Positions 33,995 to 34,215 of a DNA stretch of 34,215 nucleotides are shown piece by piece. The notes under the pieces were generated by a model. The model saw nothing but the letters and a program-made list of their open reading frames with translations, was not told where the DNA came from and searched no databases. How positions within the stretch are numbered: the stretch's first letter is position 1; each line of letters begins with the position of its first letter. Source of the DNA: Sphingobium sp. AP50 (GTDB lineage: Bacteria; Pseudomonadota; Alphaproteobacteria; Sphingomonadales; Sphingomonadaceae); NCBI RefSeq assembly GCF_900109095.1, contig NZ_FNYZ01000033.1:1-34215 (forward strand). The letters are read 5' to 3'. Position numbers and translations under genes: made by a program.

Positions 33995-34215
33995 ATGAAG
34001 ATCCTTGTGCCCGTGAAGCGGGTGATTGACTATAATGTGAAGCCGCGTGTGAAGGCGGACGGGACGGGCGTGGAGCTTGCGAACGTCAAGATGAGCATGA
34101 ACCCGTTTGACGAGATCGCGGTCGAGGAAGCCATTCGCCTGAAGGAAAAGGGCGTGGCGACCGAGGTCGTGGCGGTGTCGATCGGCGTGGCGAAGGCGCA
34201 GGATACGCTGCGCAC
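33995..34215 (+). CDS. etfB: Electron transfer flavoprotein beta subunit, 5' part
   Basis: The window ends inside this gene; 73 full codons are visible. MKILVPVKRVIDYNVKPRV and the following KMSMNPFDEIAVEEAIRLKE are diagnostic of EtfB. With EtfA it carries electrons from acyl-CoA and other dehydrogenases to ETF-ubiquinone oxidoreductase. AAGGAGG stands nine bases upstream of ATG 33995; the ATG at 33986 directly abuts that site and is less likely. Confidence 0.95.
   Translation, partial: MKILVPVKRVIDYNVKPRVKADGTGVELANVKMSMNPFDEIAVEEAIRLKEKGVATEVVAVSIGVAKAQDTLR

Overview
The window is GC-rich, densely coding DNA from an alphaproteobacterium, most likely a sphingomonad (Sphingobium/Sphingomonas type). 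This is inferred from protein style: a TonB-dependent receptor of the Xanthomonas/Caulobacter class, a sucC gene followed by etfB rather than sucD, an EmrB-EmrA-NodT efflux operon, and overall codon use. No rRNA, tRNA, CRISPR array, insertion sequence or phage module was seen.

Positions 1-11140 form a pectin/pectic-oligosaccharide utilisation locus. It holds the 3' end of a KduD-like dehydrogenase, an exported type-B carboxylesterase, a secreted cupin coupled to a PL1-type pectate lyase (minus strand), an exported alpha/beta-hydrolase esterase broken by a one-base frameshift, a large TonB-dependent receptor, and an exported GH43 glycosidase. Two nearly identical palindromic operators (TGACACCGGTGTCC and TGACACCGGTTTCC) sit just downstream of promoter-like sequences at 5247 and 6487. 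They suggest one shared, probably LacI-type, repressor encoded elsewhere. GC-rich hairpins stand before three of the plus-strand genes, and two of them share a ten-base central segment. A lower-GC segment at about 1780-3240 with an SH3-domain lipoprotein interrupts this locus.

Positions 11150-15316 (minus) encode a complete tripartite drug efflux pump. From 15567 to 19517 (plus) come a small hypothetical protein, a pirin, and an overlapping epimerase/GT-C-like membrane protein pair. A convergent VWA-domain lipoprotein follows on the minus strand. Diverging from it is a tightly coupled three-gene operon of a polytopic membrane protein (DUF4153/DUF4173-like), an OmpR-type response regulator and a histidine kinase. 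A fumarylacetoacetate-hydrolase-family gene follows.

Positions 26040-30216 (minus) hold two overlapping gene pairs: a TauE/SafE transporter with a TIGR02186-type membrane-anchored partner, and an NfrB-like membrane glycosyltransferase with a probable outer-membrane-type partner. Next is a heavily decayed nhaA Na+/H+ antiporter pseudogene, whose ion-binding Asp-Asp segment is deleted. The right end has a small conserved hypothetical protein, a low-affinity-iron-permease-family protein, a small lipoprotein, then sucC and the start of etfB. Three TTTGCAAA-type repeats lie upstream of sucC and resemble the site used by short-chain acyl-CoA-responsive (ScfR/PccR/RamB-type) regulators.
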